Positions 61,401 to 64,000 of a DNA stretch of 64,000 bases are shown piece after piece. Location: positions 1 to 64,000 of the forward strand of contig CAJTXN010000012.1 of NCBI GenBank assembly GCA_910583605.1. The letters run 5' to 3'. The first letter of the stretch is position 1; each line of letters starts with the position of its first letter. A program made the position numbers and the translations under genes. The notes under the pieces are model-generated. The model was not told the origin of the DNA. It was given only the letters and a program-made list of their open reading frames with translations, and did not search any database. This DNA is from an uncultured Lachnospiraceae bacterium (GTDB lineage Bacteria; Bacillota; Clostridia; Lachnospirales; Lachnospiraceae).

Positions 61401-64000
61401 ATGGATTCTTCTCCCAGACTATAAACCACTTTACCGATTCCGGAACCTTTTGGATTATTTTCCTCTTCTTCATCAGTCAATTTATTAATATTGATGATTT
61501 GATCTTTTCCCTTAATTTCACTCCTAATCCATTTTTCTTCCGGCTTAACTGATTTATTATTCCATATTTTATCTGCTGCTAACGAGGCCTCAAGCTGTGG
61601 TTTTTTAGTATCATAATATAAGATTATGGTTTTTTTATCAGATATATTTCCTACCTTATCATATGCTATTACATATATTTCATTACAACCCTGTTTAAAT
61701 TTAGGCAGTCCGGCAAGCTCTGACAAAGTTATTTTTTTCTTATAATCCGCATCCGTTCTGACTATCTTCTTATTTCCAAGCATAAGTTCTATTTTTCCTA
61801 TACCTGATATTTTTGCCCCATTAACCTTTTTATCTCCGGTACCCGATATATCAATAATAAAATCCGGGCCCTTTGCTGAAGCTAAAATCCAATTTTTTCT
61901 GTCTTTTGTCCAAAGCTTTGATTTGTTAAGTACATAATTAAGTTCAGGCTTATATGTATCATAAAAGATTTTTCTTGTTACCGTTTTTGAAGCATTCCCT
62001 ACATTATCATATGCAGTAATTGATATAGTATTTTCACCCTGTTGCAATTCTAAATTATTTAGAAAATCACTATATATAACATCCCATGAATCATTTGTAA
62101 CTTCCCGAGTTAGTTCCTTTTCTCCGGCTTTCAGTTTCACTTTTCCCATGCCTGAACTGCTTATTTTATCTGCTTGCTCATCAATACAATTCACAGTTAA
62201 TAAAACATCCGTTTTCTTCATGGATGCTTTTATCCAATATTCTCCTTCACTGTCTTTGTACATTTTGGGTATATTTAATTTTGAAGAAACAGATGGTGCC
62301 GTTTTATCATAATAAATATATAATGTTTTTTCTTCTTTATTGCCTACATTATCGTACGCACAAATGGTAATAATATTCTCCCCCTCTGTCAGAGAGAGTT
62401 GTTTTTTGAGTTCACCTAATTTCACACTCTTATCTGCGCTTGAACCCATATTTTCAATGGTGTTTCCATTTAACTCATATATTACTTTTTCTATCCCTGA
62501 AACCTGTTTGTCAGAAGTTATCGGATCCACTAAATCCTTTATATTTATTATATTGTCTGAATCTTTTGTTCCTGACTTTATCCATTTTCTCCCTGACTGG
62601 TCGGTCCATACTTTTGAATCAACTATTTCTTCATTAAAACTTGGCGGTGTAATATCATAAAATAAAGTTATCCGGCTAACCGGCGATAAATTGCCTGCCT
62701 TATCAAACGCCCGGGCTGTAACTATATTTTTTCCTTCCTGAAGATTTAATTTCTTTTGTAATATTTCAAGACTGACCGGATAATCCGAAAGCAAAGTTTC
62801 TTCATTTACCTCTACGACATACGATTTGTCTTTTATAGAAAATTCAAGTTTTAAAATACCGGATTCCTCATCCGACGCCGTAACATTTATTAGCGTTTTT
62901 TTTACATCTGTTGTTCTAATCCATGCATTGGCCGAATTATCTGTCCAAATATTGTTATTTTCTGCTGCAATTGATATTTCCGGAGGTATTGAATCATAAT
63001 TTACATCGATCTTCATAACCGCAGATTTATTGTCCAGATTATCATATGCTTCCGCCATAATGGTACTTTTTCCGTCCGTAAATCCTAAATCCTCTGTCAG
63101 TTCCTTTAAAGTCAGTGCGGGAGCAGTACCTGTCTTTGTAATCGTCTTATCTCCAAGGGTAAATACGATCCTGTTTACCCCGGAACCCTCGTCTTCTAAC
63201 TTCTGGACCAGAATTACAACATCATCTTCCGATACTGACGACTGAATCCACTGATTCTTAACTGCACTCTCATCGTATCCCAATTCAAATGTTGGTGCAG
63301 TTAAATCTTTTATAATTGTTGTTTTGTATGAATCAGGAGAATTTGTTGATGAATATTTAATCTCACACTCCGGTGCCGCATTACTCCCAAATAACATACT
63401 GCTGATTTCACCTGCTATTTCTGCTGACGACATTCCCATCATGTTATCATCGCCTATGAAGATTCCATTTCTATCTACTGTTTCACTTATACTAATATCA
63501 CTAATATTATCTTTTATATAATATGTATAAAAATTTGCTTCAGATGCCGACACTTGTTCAAAAAATTTTACATTAGTAAGTCCGTCAAAACCAAGCTTTG
63601 GCAAAGTAGGCTCATATTGAATATTTGTATCGGATGTATTTCCGGATTTATCAACGATTTGAATATCTACTTTTTTATATTTTTTTTCACCATCTGCTTC
63701 ATCATAAAATTCTGAAAGCTTAATATTAGCATTGCCATCACTATCTATATATGCTCTCTCATTTATATTTGTCGTAGTAATTTGAATCCATTCCACGTCA
63801 CTATCCGTTTTATAATAAATCTGAAAAAGCCCTGATTTATCACTATTATCCCTAATATTAATTGTTTCAAACAGTGTTTTTACCCGTGATGTATTATTAT
63901 TATTTTGAATCTTACTGGATCCATTTACAATTTCCCATTCCACCACATTATCGTATGTCATGGTAATTGTGTTTATTGTTTCTTCATTCCAGCCGCTATA
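58409..64000 (-). CDS. Giant repeat-rich surface protein, N-terminus outside window
   Basis: At least 1863 residues; the frame is open to the window edge (reads YSGWNEETINTIT before the Met at 63961), so the signal peptide and start are missing. Numbering from that Met, about 210-1060 hold seven repeats of roughly 120 residues, each starting YD-x-x-x-P, then W-I-(K/R), SGI-x-K-(I/V) and ending EG-x-N ... AYDNVGN, an Ig-like/adhesin-type unit. About 1270-1560 hold three further Ig-like units (TAPAVTISYDNN, TAPVINIAYDNN, MEPEVIIYG). The C-terminus is one membrane helix (FLILFSAVVIVITFATVGFV) and a basic tail with no LPXTG, so it is membrane-anchored. Probable adhesin; ligand unknown. Confidence 0.8.
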   Translation of the reverse strand, partial: YSGWNEETINTITMTYDNVVEWEIVNGSSKIQNNNNTSRVKTLFETINIRDNSDKSGLFQIYYKTDSDVEWIQITTTNINERAYIDSDGNANIKLSEFYDEADGEKKYKKVDIQIVDKSGNTSDTNIQYEPTLPKLGFDGLTNVKFFEQVSASEANFYTYYIKDNISDISISETVDRNGIFIGDDNMMGMSSAEIAGEISSMLFGSNAAPECEIKYSSTNSPDSYKTTIIKDLTAPTFELGYDESAVKNQWIQSSVSEDDVVILVQKLEDEGSGVNRIVFTLGDKTITKTGTAPALTLKELTEDLGFTDGKSTIMAEAYDNLDNKSAVMKIDVNYDSIPPEISIAAENNNIWTDNSANAWIRTTDVKKTLINVTASDEESGILKLEFSIKDKSYVVEVNEETLLSDYPVSLEILQKKLNLQEGKNIVTARAFDKAGNLSPVSRITLFYDITPPSFNEEIVDSKVWTDQSGRKWIKSGTKDSDNIINIKDLVDPITSDKQVSGIEKVIYELNGNTIENMGSSADKSVKLGELKKQLSLTEGENIITICAYDNVGNKEEKTLYIYYDKTAPSVSSKLNIPKMYKDSEGEYWIKASMKKTDVLLTVNCIDEQADKISSSGMGKVKLKAGEKELTREVTNDSWDVIYSDFLNNLELQQGENTISITAYDNVGNASKTVTRKIFYDTYKPELNYVLNKSKLWTKDRKNWILASAKGPDFIIDISGTGDKKVNGAKISGIGKIELMLGNKKIVRTDADYKKKITLSELAGLPKFKQGCNEIYVIAYDKVGNISDKKTIILYYDTKKPQLEASLAADKIWNNKSVKPEEKWIRSEIKGKDQIININKLTDEEEENNPKGSGIGKVVYSLGEESIIEKSNEQSATGLSWSELKNKMKIKEGLNSLEVVAFDNVGNKSKKLTIPFYYDETKPTLKTSINQSVIRNSDNGAWIKAGTLPEDIIIRADSLSDNKTNIIKVSGIQKIEYNLGKKTFVKSDVKSLTDAGITLNELITELELKNGKNIVDIVAYDNVGYRSEQQTITINYDTKIPEKPIIFLDGRITSGAESGRHYGYFFNQDISLLIQTSDGEKGSGIAAINVNNSPINLEGMVGDKILNVGFKGKLSLSVADIAGNKFEDKEEPGVIVEDKELHEKYSAINIVVPETAMKDITGLPLYNQEILPVSIQVNDDFSGIRSVKWTVTSGEPDKAFSESGTIDIDADGNASFTFGTGENEQGGQSIENSFMSIQQKDFNLVTKLGGTLNISDNSNGITLTVSLTDNAHNTTTKEIRFSNDTTAPAVTISYDNNSPDGTYRTMFREERTATIRIQERNFRPEDVMISVVSTDGKSVLESNWTDTTGSGNNDDFTHIKTINYTEDDEYTFDIVYRDPAGNEAVISFVPGSEAPGGFTIDSTAPVINIAYDNNEGNNGYFKDRRTATITINEHNFSTDRIVMNVQKNGTSEGVTFGEWLSNGDIHNTILSFDDEAQYTVLVSYTDMAGNTAIQTINESFYIDKMEPEVIIYGVEREKAYNSDIVGFKFEAKDFYFENALFNLVKVNRDGHKTDIEVNERLIENGKEISLENLTEDGIYQLSYMVTDKAGRTVQNEFQFSVNRNGSTYFIDSKATTMNKSFLKSVENDIIVTEVNVNELDMDSILLILTKGSNTIELKEGVDYSLEKRISDNTWCEYIYTIKKSCFDTDGEYSLTISSKDALGNISVNDLKNKQADISFVVDKTLPLCNILNLKSDTTYVADVKNVQISVSDNIKLAKVSVSLNGDEIMNLSETELDRLAQDSQNISFDITSKSTAQSLEVVFEDKAGNSDTVKLSGFYVTTNPWIRFKNNPTFLILFSAVVIVITFATVGFVIAVKKKHKNH

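Overview
The window comes from the chromosome of a motile, spore-forming, Gram-positive anaerobe of the Clostridia, most likely a Lachnospiraceae (Roseburia/Agathobacter-like). Evidence: the spoVT-mazG-hup-rqcP-yabP-yabQ-divIC-spoIIE-tilS-hpt-ftsH sporulation/division block, AGGAGG-type ribosome binding sites, low G+C, a flagellin gene behind a sigma-28-type promoter, and an extracellular GH5 glucanase. The genus is a guess; the family-level call is firmer. Almost all genes lie on the minus strand.

Layout. (a) 1-1740: remnants of an integrative/mobilizable element (DUF6061-like small protein, broken relaxase, unknown genes). (b) 1804-5717: two paralogous membrane EAL proteins, one with intact phosphodiesterase residues and one degenerate. 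(c) 5818-8581: LTA-synthase-family sulfatase and an unknown membrane protein. (d) 8726-19533: an A+T-rich peptide-bacteriocin island. It has a C39-peptidase ABC exporter with a translationally coupled HlyD partner, four double-glycine-leader peptides, several tiny membrane proteins, a three-gene ABC immunity/export module, duplicated leader cassettes and decayed copies. (e) 19672-26444: leuS, glgB and an aconitase-family hydratase. (f) 26781-39158: rRNA-methyltransferase-like gene, aroB, serS, a D-lactate dehydrogenase, a small alarmone synthetase, a CgeB-like glycosyltransferase, a GH5 lipoprotein, a Uma2 nuclease, mutY, a flippase-like protein and an aroA with an extra N-terminal domain. (g) 39415-42914: five tRNAs around a flagellin that carries a zinc metallopeptidase domain (flagellinolysin). 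(h) 43023-55067: GH13 amylase, a possible small RNA, then the ftsH-to-spoVT block. (i) 55168-58222: type I restriction-modification M and S genes with no R gene beside them. (j) 58409-64000: a very large repeat-rich surface protein running off the window.

The most interesting system is the control layer of the bacteriocin island. Two places (about 16.7 kb and 17.6 kb) have the same architecture: tandem Spo0A-box-like sequences 10 bp apart, a TTGACA-N17-TATACT promoter, a class I cyclic-di-GMP (GEMM) riboswitch, then a terminator overlapping its 3' end. One leads into a double-glycine peptide gene plus ABC genes, the other into a gene broken by a stop codon. A third promoter of the same design (19.48 kb) precedes another double-glycine peptide but its riboswitch has decayed. 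A riboswitch 5' half is fused to the tail of a lost bacteriocin gene at 13.87-14.03 kb. I infer that peptide warfare here is tied to the sessile/sporulation decision (c-di-GMP plus Spo0A). The neighbouring EAL proteins fit that idea but do not prove it.
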